Counted from the stretch's first letter, positions 6,253 through 12,701 are shown. The stretch: 14,048 nucleotides of DNA from JAZQUM01 sp045631305 (GCA_045631305.1 JAZQUM010000045.1:1-14048); one strand, 5' to 3'. The notes: generated from the letters alone by a model not told the origin. Program-made: numbers and translations.

Positions 6253-7491
6253 TTATTCACATCTAATCAACGCCACGGCGACGTCGTTGACGTTGGTGCC
6301 TGTGGGGCCAGTGATGATGAGCCCATCCACAGCGGCGAGGGCGTGGTAGGCATCGTTATTTTGCAGCACTTCGGGAATGGAAATGCCCTTTTCCTTCAAG
6401 GCCTCTGCGGTGTCACCGTCGCAATAGCCGCCTGCGGCATCGGTGGGGCCGTCAGTCCCGTCGCTGCCAACGCTGAAAATGGCGGTATGCTTCATGCCTG
6501 CAATAGCTGCCGCGGCGCTGAGGGCCACTTCCTGATTGCGCCCGCCTTTACCCTTGCCCGTAAGATGCACCACGGTTTCGCCACCTGCCAGAAAGGCAAG
6601 GTTTTTGCCTGCGTTTTCATGGGCTTTCACGGTGGAGGCGAGCATCTCCCCTGCCGCCTTTGCCTCGCAGCAAAGCTCGGTGGTGAGGACTTTTGTTTCA
6701 TAGCCAAGGTCGCGGCAGATCCTCTCCGCAGCGGCCACCAACTCGCGGACGGAGCCTGTGATTTGGGTAGTGACATTGGTAAGGGTCTTGGGGGTCTCCC
6801 GCTCCAGAAGGGCCCAGACCTCATCCGTAAGATTCAAAGCATACTTTTTGGCAATGGCCATGGCCTCGGCGGAGGTGGAAGAATCGCCATAGGCGGGGCC
6901 GGAAGCGATCATATCCAAGGGATCGCCCACAATGTCGCTAAGGACGATGGAGAAAACCTTGGCGGGGGCGCAGGAGAGGGCAAAGCGCCCACCCTTCACG
7001 GCGGAGAGCCGCTTGCGGATGGTATTGATCTCCACAATGTCCGCGCCGCAGGCCAGCAGCTGATTCGTCACATCCTGCAAAACTTCGCCTGCAATAAGGG
7101 GCTTTTCAAAAAGGGCGCTACCGCCGCCTGAAAGCAGGAATAAAACCGTGTCCTCTGCCTTAAGATTTTCCACAGCGGCAAGGGCGGCTTCGGTGGCGCG
7201 GAAAGAATTTTCATCCGGCACAGGGTGGCCCGCTTCAAAGCATTGAAAATCTGCAATGGGGCCCATGACGTGGCCATACTTGGTGATGACGATGCCGCGG
7301 TCAATGGCTGCGCCAAGGCAGCGATGGGCGGTTTTTGCCATCTGCCACGCGGCCTTGCCTGCGGCAATCAGCACCACCCGCCCCGAAAAGGCTTGGTTTT
7401 GCAGCGCGCGCTCCACCGCCTCATCCGGTGAGACGGCGGCGATGGCGCCTTTTATGATATTTTCCGCATGGGCGCGGAGCAGTTCTTTCAT
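6253..7491 (-). CDS. Glycerate 2-kinase, MOFRL family
   Basis: A 412-residue protein of the GckA/TtuD-type glycerate kinase family (DUF4147 N-terminal domain plus MOFRL C-terminal domain), expected to phosphorylate D-glycerate to 2-phosphoglycerate with ATP in the cytoplasm. Visible family motifs: AAGKAAWQMA with K47, LLSGGGSALFEKP at 119-131, LSDIVGDPLDMIASGP at 184-199, LAGGETVV at 301-308, GKGGRNQE at 314-321 and VGSDGTDGPTDAAGG at 341-355. The C-terminal GPTGTNVNDVAV is also typical. The ATG at 7491 is chosen because AAGGAGG lies just upstream; a longer open frame to 7551 has no such signal. Family members feed glycerate from serine, tartronate or sugar-acid breakdown into glycolysis; no such neighbours are present, so its substrate source is open. 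It is transcribed alone and divergently from the DUF1538-PII unit. Confidence 0.92.
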   Translation of the reverse strand: MKELLRAHAENIIKGAIAAVSPDEAVERALQNQAFSGRVVLIAAGKAAWQMAKTAHRCLGAAIDRGIVITKYGHVMGPIADFQCFEAGHPVPDENSFRATEAALAAVENLKAEDTVLFLLSGGGSALFEKPLIAGEVLQDVTNQLLACGADIVEINTIRKRLSAVKGGRFALSCAPAKVFSIVLSDIVGDPLDMIASGPAYGDSSTSAEAMAIAKKYALNLTDEVWALLERETPKTLTNVTTQITGSVRELVAAAERICRDLGYETKVLTTELCCEAKAAGEMLASTVKAHENAGKNLAFLAGGETVVHLTGKGKGGRNQEVALSAAAAIAGMKHTAIFSVGSDGTDGPTDAAGGYCDGDTAEALKEKGISIPEVLQNNDAYHALAAVDGLIITGPTGTNVNDVAVALIRCE

Positions 7492-7522
7492 AGAGGCCTC
7501 CTTTTTAAAAGGGGATGGAAAC

Positions 7523-7551
7523 ATTTTAGCCAATGCGGGGCAAAAAGGCAA
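7523..7551 (-). promoter_or_regulatory. Sigma-A promoter of the glycerate kinase gene
   Basis: Read on the reverse strand: -35 TTGCCT (7551-7546), 17-base spacer, -10 TAAAAT (7528-7523). The predicted start, near 7516, leaves a short leader with the AAGGAGG site. Confidence 0.65.
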
Positions 7552-7606
7552 GAGCGGGCAGAAGTGAAGGAAATGTAAAACCTATGTGAAGTTTTGTCCT
7601 GTGCGG

Positions 7607-7635
7607 TTTTCACGGTTGGGAAAATATGGTATGAT
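7607..7635 (+). promoter_or_regulatory. Probable promoter of the DUF1538-PII unit
   Basis: A good -10 box TATGAT (7630-7635) with a weak -35 TTTTCA (7607-7612) at 17-base spacing. The -35 matches consensus at only four of six positions, so an activator or a different register is possible. It is back to back with the glycerate kinase promoter. Confidence 0.5.
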
Positions 7636-7671
7636 ATGATCAGAAGTTTTAGAAAAAGGAGGCGAAGGCCC

Positions 7672-9216
7672 GTGAAGAAACTGCGCAAAGAAAGACACCG
7701 CGCGTATTTCCAGAAAACCAAGACCGTTCTTGGTGAAAAAACCAAAGAAGCCTTTGCTTCCGTGCTGCCTATCACGGCCATCGTGCTGCTGCTCAGCGTG
7801 TCTGTTGCGCCCATGCCCACAGACACCCTGCTCTCTTTCCTGACAGGCGCGGCGCTGCTGATTTTAGGCATGGGCTTTTTCACCCTTGGCGCGGATATTG
7901 CCATGCAGCCCATCGGAGAAAAGGTGGGCGCGCAGATGACCAAGTCCCGCAGCCTTGTGACGGTGATTCTGGTAAGCTTTTTGATGGGTGTGATCATCAC
8001 CGTTTCCGAACCCGATTTGCAGGTGCTGGCCCAGCAGGTGCCCGGCATCCCCAATGCGGTGCTCATCGGCGCGGTGGCAGTTGGCGTGGGCGTATTTCTG
8101 GTGCTGGCGCTGCTGCGTATCCTCTTCCGCATCCCGCTGAATTTCCTTTTGATCCTTTCCTACGCGGTAGTCTTTGGCCTTGCGGCCTTTGTCCCTTCCG
8201 ATTTCCTTGCCATCGCCTTTGACTCTGGCGGTGTTACCACAGGGCCTATGACGGTGCCTTTCATCATGGCGCTGGGCGTGGGCGTTGCGTCCATCCGAAG
8301 CGATGAAAACGCTTCTCAGGATAGCTTCGGTCTCGTAGCTCTCTGCTCCGTTGGGCCGATCCTTGCGGTGCTGACGCTGGCGCTGATCTACCCCGCTTCG
8401 GGCGTTTATACCCCCAGCGTGATCCCGCAGGTGGGAGACAGCCGCGAGCTTTGGGGCCTTTTCGCCCACGGCTTCCCCGAATACATGGCGGAAGTGGCGG
8501 TGTGTCTTGCGCCCATTGCTGTTTTCTTTGCCCTTTTCCAGATCTTCGCGCTGAAGATGCAGAAAAAGCCTGTGCTGAAGATCGTCATTGGCTTGCTTTA
8601 CACCTATTTCGGTCTGGTTTTGTTCCTGACGGGTGTGAATGTGGGCTTTATGCCGGCTGGCATTTATCTGGGCCGCGCCATCGGCGGCATGAGCGCGCGC
8701 TGGCTGCTCATCCCCATCGGCATGGTGATGGGTTGGTTCATTGTGCAGGCAGAGCCTGCCGTGCATGTGCTGAAAAAGCAGGTGGAAGACATCACCGCAG
8801 GGGCTATCCCCGGCAAGGCTATGACTTCTAGCCTTTCTGTGGGCGTAGCGGTCTCCATCGGTCTTGCCATGATCCGCGTGCTGACGGGCATTTCCGTTTT
8901 GTGGTTTGTGGTGCCGGGGTATCTTTTCTCCATCGCCCTTTCCTTCTTTGTGCCCAAGATCTTTACCGCCATCGCCTTCGACTCCGGCGGCGTGGCCTCG
9001 GGCCCCATGACGGCTACTTTCCTGCTGCCCTTTGCCATGGGCGCGTGTGAAGCCCTTGGGGGCAACATCATTACCGACGCATTCGGTGTTGTGGCTATGG
9101 TTGCTATGACGCCTCTTATCACCCTTCAGCTGCTGGGTGCCATCTATCAACTGAAGCTTCGCCGTGTGGCCGCGCAGGAAGCGCAGACCGCAGACGAAGA
9201 GATCATCGACCTTTGA
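7672..9216 (+). CDS. DUF1538 integral membrane protein, duplicated, transporter-like
   Basis: A 514-residue, very hydrophobic protein with about a dozen predicted membrane segments, recognised as a DUF1538-family protein with two repeats. The duplication shows directly: AFDSGGVTTGPMT (182-194) recurs as AFDSGGVASGPMT (435-447); SEPDLQVLAQQV (112-123) as AEPAVHVLKKQV (360-371); SFGLVALCSVGP (218-229) as AFGVVAMVAMTP (470-481), all offset by about 250 residues. Acidic and Ser/Gly/Pro residues repeated in membrane segments (E113/E361, D184/D437) resemble the substrate or ion sites of two-fold pseudosymmetric secondary transporters; this is inference, as no substrate is known to me. The GTG at 7672 is preferred because AAAAAGGAGG (7654-7662) lies 9 bases upstream; a basic N-terminus (KKLRKERHR) follows. 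Earlier TTG (7594) and ATG (7636) codons lack a ribosome binding site. It is followed 17 bases later by a tandem PII-like gene, suggesting a transporter and its regulator. Confidence 0.85.
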   Translation: MKKLRKERHRAYFQKTKTVLGEKTKEAFASVLPITAIVLLLSVSVAPMPTDTLLSFLTGAALLILGMGFFTLGADIAMQPIGEKVGAQMTKSRSLVTVILVSFLMGVIITVSEPDLQVLAQQVPGIPNAVLIGAVAVGVGVFLVLALLRILFRIPLNFLLILSYAVVFGLAAFVPSDFLAIAFDSGGVTTGPMTVPFIMALGVGVASIRSDENASQDSFGLVALCSVGPILAVLTLALIYPASGVYTPSVIPQVGDSRELWGLFAHGFPEYMAEVAVCLAPIAVFFALFQIFALKMQKKPVLKIVIGLLYTYFGLVLFLTGVNVGFMPAGIYLGRAIGGMSARWLLIPIGMVMGWFIVQAEPAVHVLKKQVEDITAGAIPGKAMTSSLSVGVAVSIGLAMIRVLTGISVLWFVVPGYLFSIALSFFVPKIFTAIAFDSGGVASGPMTATFLLPFAMGACEALGGNIITDAFGVVAMVAMTPLITLQLLGAIYQLKLRRVAAQEAQTADEEIIDL

Positions 9217-9233
9217 GAAAGGAGGGTGCAGAT

Positions 9234-9893
9234 ATGAGCGCAGATCTGATGATCACCGTTACCGACCGCAGCGCGGCAGAGGAATTTGCCGCATGGTTTG
9301 AAGAAAAAGGCGCGCCGCTGGTGCTGACGGCCCGGGGACACGGGACGGCTACCACCGAGGTGCTGGATTATCTGGGCCTTGCGGCTACGGAAAAATCCAT
9401 TCTCTTTTGCACCGCTCCCTATGCCCGCCGTCTGATCCGCATGGCGGAAAAGGAGCTGTGGCTGGATGTGCCCGGCCGCGGCATTATGATGGCGGTGCCC
9501 CTTTCCAGCGTTGGCGGCGTGGCTGCCAAAGAATACCTTCTGGGCTGTGAGTCCTATCAGGAGGAGGAGAAAGAAATGACCCATGAATTGATCGTTGTTA
9601 TCACCGAACAGGGCTATACCGACCGCGTGATGGACGCTGCCCGCGACGCAGGCGCCACAGGCGGCACCACCGTGCATGCCAAGGGCACCGGCACGGAACG
9701 GGCGCGGAAATTCTTCGGCGTGAGCATTGCCGAGGAAAAGGACATGGTCTTTATCCTGACCCGCAAAGAAGACCGCAACAACATTATGAAGACCATCATG
9801 GGCCGCGCAGGTATGCAGACTGAGGCCCGCTCTCTGGTATTCTCCCTCCCCGTCAGCGACCTTGCGGGGCTGCGGAAACTGGAAGAAGACTAA
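9234..9893 (+). CDS. Tandem PII-like regulatory protein
   Basis: A 219-residue soluble protein built of two PII-superfamily-like domains. Domain 2 (about 115-212) has the beta-alpha-beta order of PII: MTHELIVVITEQGYTDRVMDAARDAGATGGT, then KGTGTERARKFFGVSIAEEKDMVFILT and a last helix-strand. Domain 1 (about 1-100) can be laid over it: RGHGTAT..LGLAATEKSILFCTAPYARRLIRM against KGTGTERARKFFGVSIAEEKDMVFILTRKEDRNNIM, but is more diverged. Classical PII T-loop features (the uridylylated tyrosine) and the usual C-terminal signature are not visible, so ligand and modification may differ from GlnB/GlnK. PII proteins bind nucleotides and small metabolites and gate membrane transporters such as AmtB; with the DUF1538 gene 17 bases upstream, such a role is likely here. 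AAAGGAGGG (9218-9226) sets the start. The joint at residue 115 carries an internal ribosome binding site and ATG. Confidence 0.82.
   Translation: MSADLMITVTDRSAAEEFAAWFEEKGAPLVLTARGHGTATTEVLDYLGLAATEKSILFCTAPYARRLIRMAEKELWLDVPGRGIMMAVPLSSVGGVAAKEYLLGCESYQEEEKEMTHELIVVITEQGYTDRVMDAARDAGATGGTTVHAKGTGTERARKFFGVSIAEEKDMVFILTRKEDRNNIMKTIMGRAGMQTEARSLVFSLPVSDLAGLRKLEED
9559..9578 (+). promoter_or_regulatory. Internal ribosome binding site and ATG for the second PII-like domain
   Basis: Inside the tandem PII gene, AGGAGGAG (9559-9566) lies about 9 bases before an in-frame ATG at 9576 (residue 115), exactly at the boundary of the second domain. A separate 105-residue single-domain PII could be translated from it. 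The same bases encode the acidic linker QEEEKE, so the match may be coincidental or a remnant of two formerly separate genes. Confidence 0.45.
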
Positions 9894-9902
9894 TAAAAAA
9901 GT

Positions 9903-9930
9903 AAAAAGCCGCTTCGGGCGGCTTTTTCTT
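9903..9930 (+). terminator. Intrinsic terminator after the PII-like gene
   Basis: A 10-bp stem (AAAAAGCCGC 9903-9912 with GCGGCTTTTT 9918-9927), loop TTCGG, and a T-rich tail. It ends 22 bases before the start codon of the MATE gene, so that gene depends on read-through or on a promoter I cannot place. Confidence 0.85.
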
Positions 9931-9949
9931 TGGGAAAGGAGGCGGCAAA

Positions 9950-11272
9950 ATGGATCTTTTAAAAGACGACATCAAAAAAGTGTATTTTAAATATCTTGCC
10001 GCATCCGTAGGCAGCGTGCTCATCACCACCGTGTATTCGCTGGTGGATATGGCCATGGTGGGCCAGTATGAAGGGCCTGCAGGTGCCGCGGCTCTTGCGG
10101 TGGTGGCCCCTGTTTATAACATCATCTTCGGCCTTGGCATGCTCTCGGGCATCGGCGGCAGCGTGCTTTACGGCGTGGCCAAGGGCAGCGGGAAGAAGGA
10201 AGAAGCGGACCGCAGCTTTACCGCCGCCATGATCTTTGCCCTGGTGCTGGCGGTTCTGGCATGGGCGCTGATCTTCTTTTTTACCGAAGAGCTGCTGCTC
10301 CTTTTTGGCGCGGATGAAACCATTCTCCCCATTGCGCTGGAGTATCTTGGCCCCATTCGTTTTGCCGTGCCCTGCTTTGTTTCCACCGAGCTTTTTGCTG
10401 CCTTTCTTCGCAACGACTCTGACCCCGTCCGCGCCACGGCGGCGGTGCTCTCAGGCGGCATTGTGAACATGGTGGGCGACTGGTTCTTCGTTTTCGCGCT
10501 GGATATGGGCGCTTTCGGCGCGGGTCTTGCCACTTCCATCGGCGGGGCTGTGGGCATGTGCGTTGCGCTGACCCATTTTGTAAGCCGCAAAAATACGCTG
10601 CGTCTGGTGTGGCCCACGGGGCTTTTCCGCCGTATGGGACGCATTATTTCCAACGGCTTTTCCGCCTTTTTCAACGATGTTTCCATGGGCATTGTCACCA
10701 CCCTCTTTAACCGCCAGATCATGCGCTATCTGGGCGGGGATGTGCTTTCTGTCTACAGCGCCATTATGAATACGGGCGTTATGGTGCAGTGCTGCGCCTA
10801 TGCGGTGGGACAAAGCGCCCAGCCCGTGCTGAGTGTGAATTTCGGTGCCATGCAGCGCCAGCGCATCCGCAAAACGGCAAAGTGCGCCCTTGTGGCGGCA
10901 GTTTGCATCGGCGCGGTCTGGATGAGCTTTGCCATGCTCTGGCCCGGCGCGGTGGTGCGCTTTTTCATGAAGCCCACGGCGGAAGTCCTCTCCATCGCGC
11001 CTGCCATCATCCGCCGCTATGCCCCTGCATTTTTGCTTCTGGGCATCAACGTTTTTTCCGCTTACTACTTCCAGTCCGTCATGCAGGCGGGTCTTGCCTT
11101 CGGTGTGTCGGTGGCAAGAGGGTGCGTGGTCAGCAGCGCCTTGGTGATGCTCCTTCCTGCGGTGCTTCCTGCGGAGAATATCTTCTTCGCCGCCCCGCTG
11201 ACGGAGTTGCTCATTGCCATTCCTGTGCTGATTTTGGTGTTTCGCCCCATGAAATTCCCCAAAGAAGTGTAA
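9950..11272 (+). CDS. MATE-family multidrug/toxin efflux protein
   Basis: A 440-residue integral membrane protein with the twelve-segment pattern and length of the MATE family (MepA-like branch), which exports cationic drugs or metabolites in exchange for Na+ or H+. The N-terminal half carries the typical VYSLVDMAMVGQYEGPAG (28-45), with D33 in the first-helix motif, followed by ALAVVAPVYNIIFGLGMLSG. The half-repeat boundary, with a short basic loop (FVSRKNTLRLVWPTGLFRRM), lies near 212-231, and the second half opens with ISNGFSAFFNDVSMGIVTTLFN. AAAGGAGG (9935-9942) gives a good ribosome binding site 7 bases before the ATG. It sits in the shadow of the preceding terminator, and no consensus promoter is evident in the 56 bases between the PII stop and this start. 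Substrate is unknown; a functional link with the DUF1538-PII pair is possible but not shown. Confidence 0.9.
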   Translation: MDLLKDDIKKVYFKYLAASVGSVLITTVYSLVDMAMVGQYEGPAGAAALAVVAPVYNIIFGLGMLSGIGGSVLYGVAKGSGKKEEADRSFTAAMIFALVLAVLAWALIFFFTEELLLLFGADETILPIALEYLGPIRFAVPCFVSTELFAAFLRNDSDPVRATAAVLSGGIVNMVGDWFFVFALDMGAFGAGLATSIGGAVGMCVALTHFVSRKNTLRLVWPTGLFRRMGRIISNGFSAFFNDVSMGIVTTLFNRQIMRYLGGDVLSVYSAIMNTGVMVQCCAYAVGQSAQPVLSVNFGAMQRQRIRKTAKCALVAAVCIGAVWMSFAMLWPGAVVRFFMKPTAEVLSIAPAIIRRYAPAFLLLGINVFSAYYFQSVMQAGLAFGVSVARGCVVSSALVMLLPAVLPAENIFFAAPLTELLIAIPVLILVFRPMKFPKEV

Positions 11273-11307
11273 ATAAGAGGTGTTACAGGACACCTCTTAT
11301 TTTTTTA
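11271..11307 (+). terminator. Intrinsic terminator between MATE gene and spoIIP
   Basis: A perfect 13-bp stem (AAATAAGAGGTGT 11271-11283 with ACACCTCTTATTT 11290-11302), loop TACAGG, followed by further T residues. It overlaps the MATE stop codon (11270-11272) and, on the reverse strand, the spoIIP stop (11297-11299), so the two convergent genes share it; the U-tract is clear only in the forward direction. Confidence 0.9.
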
Positions 11308-12454
11308 TGACTTCCGCCATTTTCTCCGTAAACAGGCGAGCGGAGAGCAGCGCTTCATCCAGCGAGTTTCCCGCAGCTCCCATTTCCACAAGAAGCGAGC
11401 CGCAGGTGGCGTGCTGATTGTAGCGGGAGTTGCGCAGCGTGATGGGCCGCATCAGCGTGGGATAGTCACTAAGCACCGCGTTTTGCACCGCCACGGCCAG
11501 CTTCAGGTTTTCCTGCCAGTGTTGGTGGGTGAGCCCGCCGCCATCGGTGCCGATGACAAGGGAGATCTGCGCTGCATTGCCGCTTTCCGTTTGGGAGATG
11601 ACCTTGTAGGCATTCCCTTCTCCGTCGGAGACGGCGTCGCGGTGGATGTCCAGCACGAAGGAGATGGAAGGATATTGGGCGAGATAATTTTCAATGGCGG
11701 TAAGGGAGCGGCCGTAAGCGCCGTTGTATTCCGGGGCATCGTAAAGGGTGCGGTCGTGGAGAACGGAGATGCCGTTTGCGGCAAAGACCTTTGCCATCTC
11801 GTCTCCAATGCGCACCACGTTGTAGTCGGTATCCGCGGTGCGCCAGTCGCCGCTGGGGGTGTAGGCTTGCCCTTGGGGCATGGTGTAAGCTTCGCTGCCG
11901 TGGGTGTGGATGATCAGCACCTGCGGGTCCTCTTCCCCAAGGCTTGCGGCAAAGGGGGCAAGAAGGGCTCCAGTATCCAACGTATAATCGGTGGAATTTG
12001 CAATGTAGCTCAGCCCCGCCACGGTGTAGCCTGTGGGGGATGTGGGGATCAGGGTGCGTGCTGGCACACCGTTATCGGTAAGATCCAGAGCGGGCAGGGT
12101 TTGGCCTTCTTCTTCCGGCAGGAGGGTCCCTTCTTTTTCTGTATCTTCCGGTATGGGTGCAGCTTCCCGGGTCAAACTTTCCCATAAGGGGAGAATGGCA
12201 TCCTTGGCGGCAAGAAGGGCAGGCGATTGGCTCACCACCAGTGCCGTGGAAAGCTGCAGTGGCTTGGGGGAAAAATAATCCCCCAAGGCATTTCGCAAAA
12301 TAGAAACAGCAGCGCTCTCCTCCCCCATGATGGCAAGATAGGCTTCCCGGGCCGACATGGAACCCGCCGTGGCGGCAACGCCCCACAGAACGCTAAGGGC
12401 GGAAACGAGAGCGCAAAAACGGCGGAGAACGGGATGAGACTTTCGTTTTTTCAT
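11297..12454 (-). CDS. spoIIP: Stage II sporulation protein P (peptidoglycan amidase/endopeptidase)
   Basis: A 385-residue protein with an N-terminal membrane anchor (basic MKKRKSHPVLRR, then a hydrophobic segment at about 12-31), a low-complexity linker rich in Glu, Pro and Thr (about 97-140), and a C-terminal SpoIIP amidase domain (about 177-385). Probable zinc and catalytic residues are H183 and E188 in IIHTHGSEAY, H271 in VLDIHRDA and E357 in LLVEMGAAGNSLDEAL, the family's hallmark blocks. In Bacillus, SpoIIP works with SpoIID and SpoIIM at the septum to thin peptidoglycan and drive engulfment of the forespore, acting from the mother cell. The ATG at 12454 has AGAGGTG at 9 bases; the frame is open further to 12523, but only from a TTG without a ribosome binding site. 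It is a single-gene unit with a sigma-E-like promoter upstream. Its presence indicates spore formation. Confidence 0.93.
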   Translation of the reverse strand: MKKRKSHPVLRRFCALVSALSVLWGVAATAGSMSAREAYLAIMGEESAAVSILRNALGDYFSPKPLQLSTALVVSQSPALLAAKDAILPLWESLTREAAPIPEDTEKEGTLLPEEEGQTLPALDLTDNGVPARTLIPTSPTGYTVAGLSYIANSTDYTLDTGALLAPFAASLGEEDPQVLIIHTHGSEAYTMPQGQAYTPSGDWRTADTDYNVVRIGDEMAKVFAANGISVLHDRTLYDAPEYNGAYGRSLTAIENYLAQYPSISFVLDIHRDAVSDGEGNAYKVISQTESGNAAQISLVIGTDGGGLTHQHWQENLKLAVAVQNAVLSDYPTLMRPITLRNSRYNQHATCGSLLVEMGAAGNSLDEALLSARLFTEKMAEVIKK

Positions 12455-12477
12455 TGGTAATTTCACCTCTTGAGGAC

Positions 12478-12507
12478 AAACTATGCCCCCAACAGGTAAA
12501 GTATTCC
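12478..12507 (-). promoter_or_regulatory. Candidate sigma-E promoter of spoIIP
   Basis: On the reverse strand, GGAATACT (12507-12500) resembles the sigma-E -35 consensus (seven of eight positions of GKMATAWW), and CATAGTTT (12485-12478) carries the CATA core of the -10, with a 14-base spacer. The predicted start, near 12471, is just upstream of the ribosome binding site. Mother-cell sigma-E control is what is known for spoIIP in Bacillus. Confidence 0.5.
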
Positions 12508-12517
12508 GAAAAAGCCC

Positions 12518-12546
12518 TTGCAATCTGAAAATGAGTGTGCTAACCT
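12518..12546 (+). promoter_or_regulatory. Probable sigma-A promoter of the riboswitch-guanine deaminase unit
   Basis: TTGCAA (12518-12523), 17-base spacer, TAACCT (12541-12546). The -10 is weak (T1, A2 and T6 match), but the predicted start, near 12553, falls about 16 bases before the aptamer, as expected for a riboswitch leader. Confidence 0.55.
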
Positions 12547-12568
12547 AAAGGCAAGAAGAATATTGTTT

Positions 12569-12633
12569 CTCATATAATCCCGCGTTTTATGGTGCGGGAG
12601 TTTCTACGGGGCCACCTAAGGCCCGGCTATGAG
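12569..12633 (+). promoter_or_regulatory. Purine (guanine-class) riboswitch aptamer
   Basis: The three-helix purine aptamer is complete. P1 pairs CTCATA (12569-12574) with TATGAG (12628-12633), followed by the conserved TAAT. P2 pairs CCCGC (12579-12583) with GCGGG (12594-12598) around an ATGG-containing L2. J2/3 is the conserved GTTTCTAC (12600-12607). P3 pairs GGGCC with GGCCC around an ACC-containing L3. The L2 GG and L3 CC can form the known loop-loop kissing pairs. The base that selects the ligand (position 74 of the xpt numbering) is C12627, which pairs with guanine rather than adenine. Deviations: the base before it is G12626 where the consensus has A (GGCTATG for GACTATG), and the bottom of P3 has a G-G mismatch or bulge. 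The downstream guanine deaminase agrees with guanine sensing. Confidence 0.92.
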
Positions 12634-12687
12634 CGTTCAACAAGGGGGGAATTTTGGCCTCGAAGTTGGATGCTCGTTTTTGTTTTT
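12629..12687 (+). terminator. Riboswitch expression platform: terminator overlapping P1
   Basis: GAGCGTTCAAC (12631-12641) can pair with GTTGGATGCTC (12665-12675) through 11 pairs, two of them G-T wobbles, extendable by two pairs outward (12629-12630 with 12676-12677), and T-tracts follow at 12677-12687. The 5' arm uses bases 12629-12633, which are also the 3' strand of aptamer P1. Aptamer and terminator are therefore mutually exclusive, predicting that ligand binding prevents termination. The guanine deaminase ribosome binding site (AGGAGG 12689-12694) comes directly after. Confidence 0.7.
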
Positions 12688-12701
12688 CAGGAGGTATTTC
12701 T

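Noticed and set aside
7594..7671. Longer DUF1538 protein starting at TTG 7594 or ATG 7636
   Set aside because: TTG 7594 lies upstream of the -35 of the predicted promoter, and neither codon has a ribosome binding site, whereas GTG 7672 has AAAAAGGAGG at ideal spacing.
7864..9150. A 428-codon reverse-strand frame opposite the DUF1538 gene
   Set aside because: The product is extremely rich in His, Arg and Gln, as expected of the complement of a hydrophobic membrane-protein gene. The forward strand has the ribosome binding site and family motifs.
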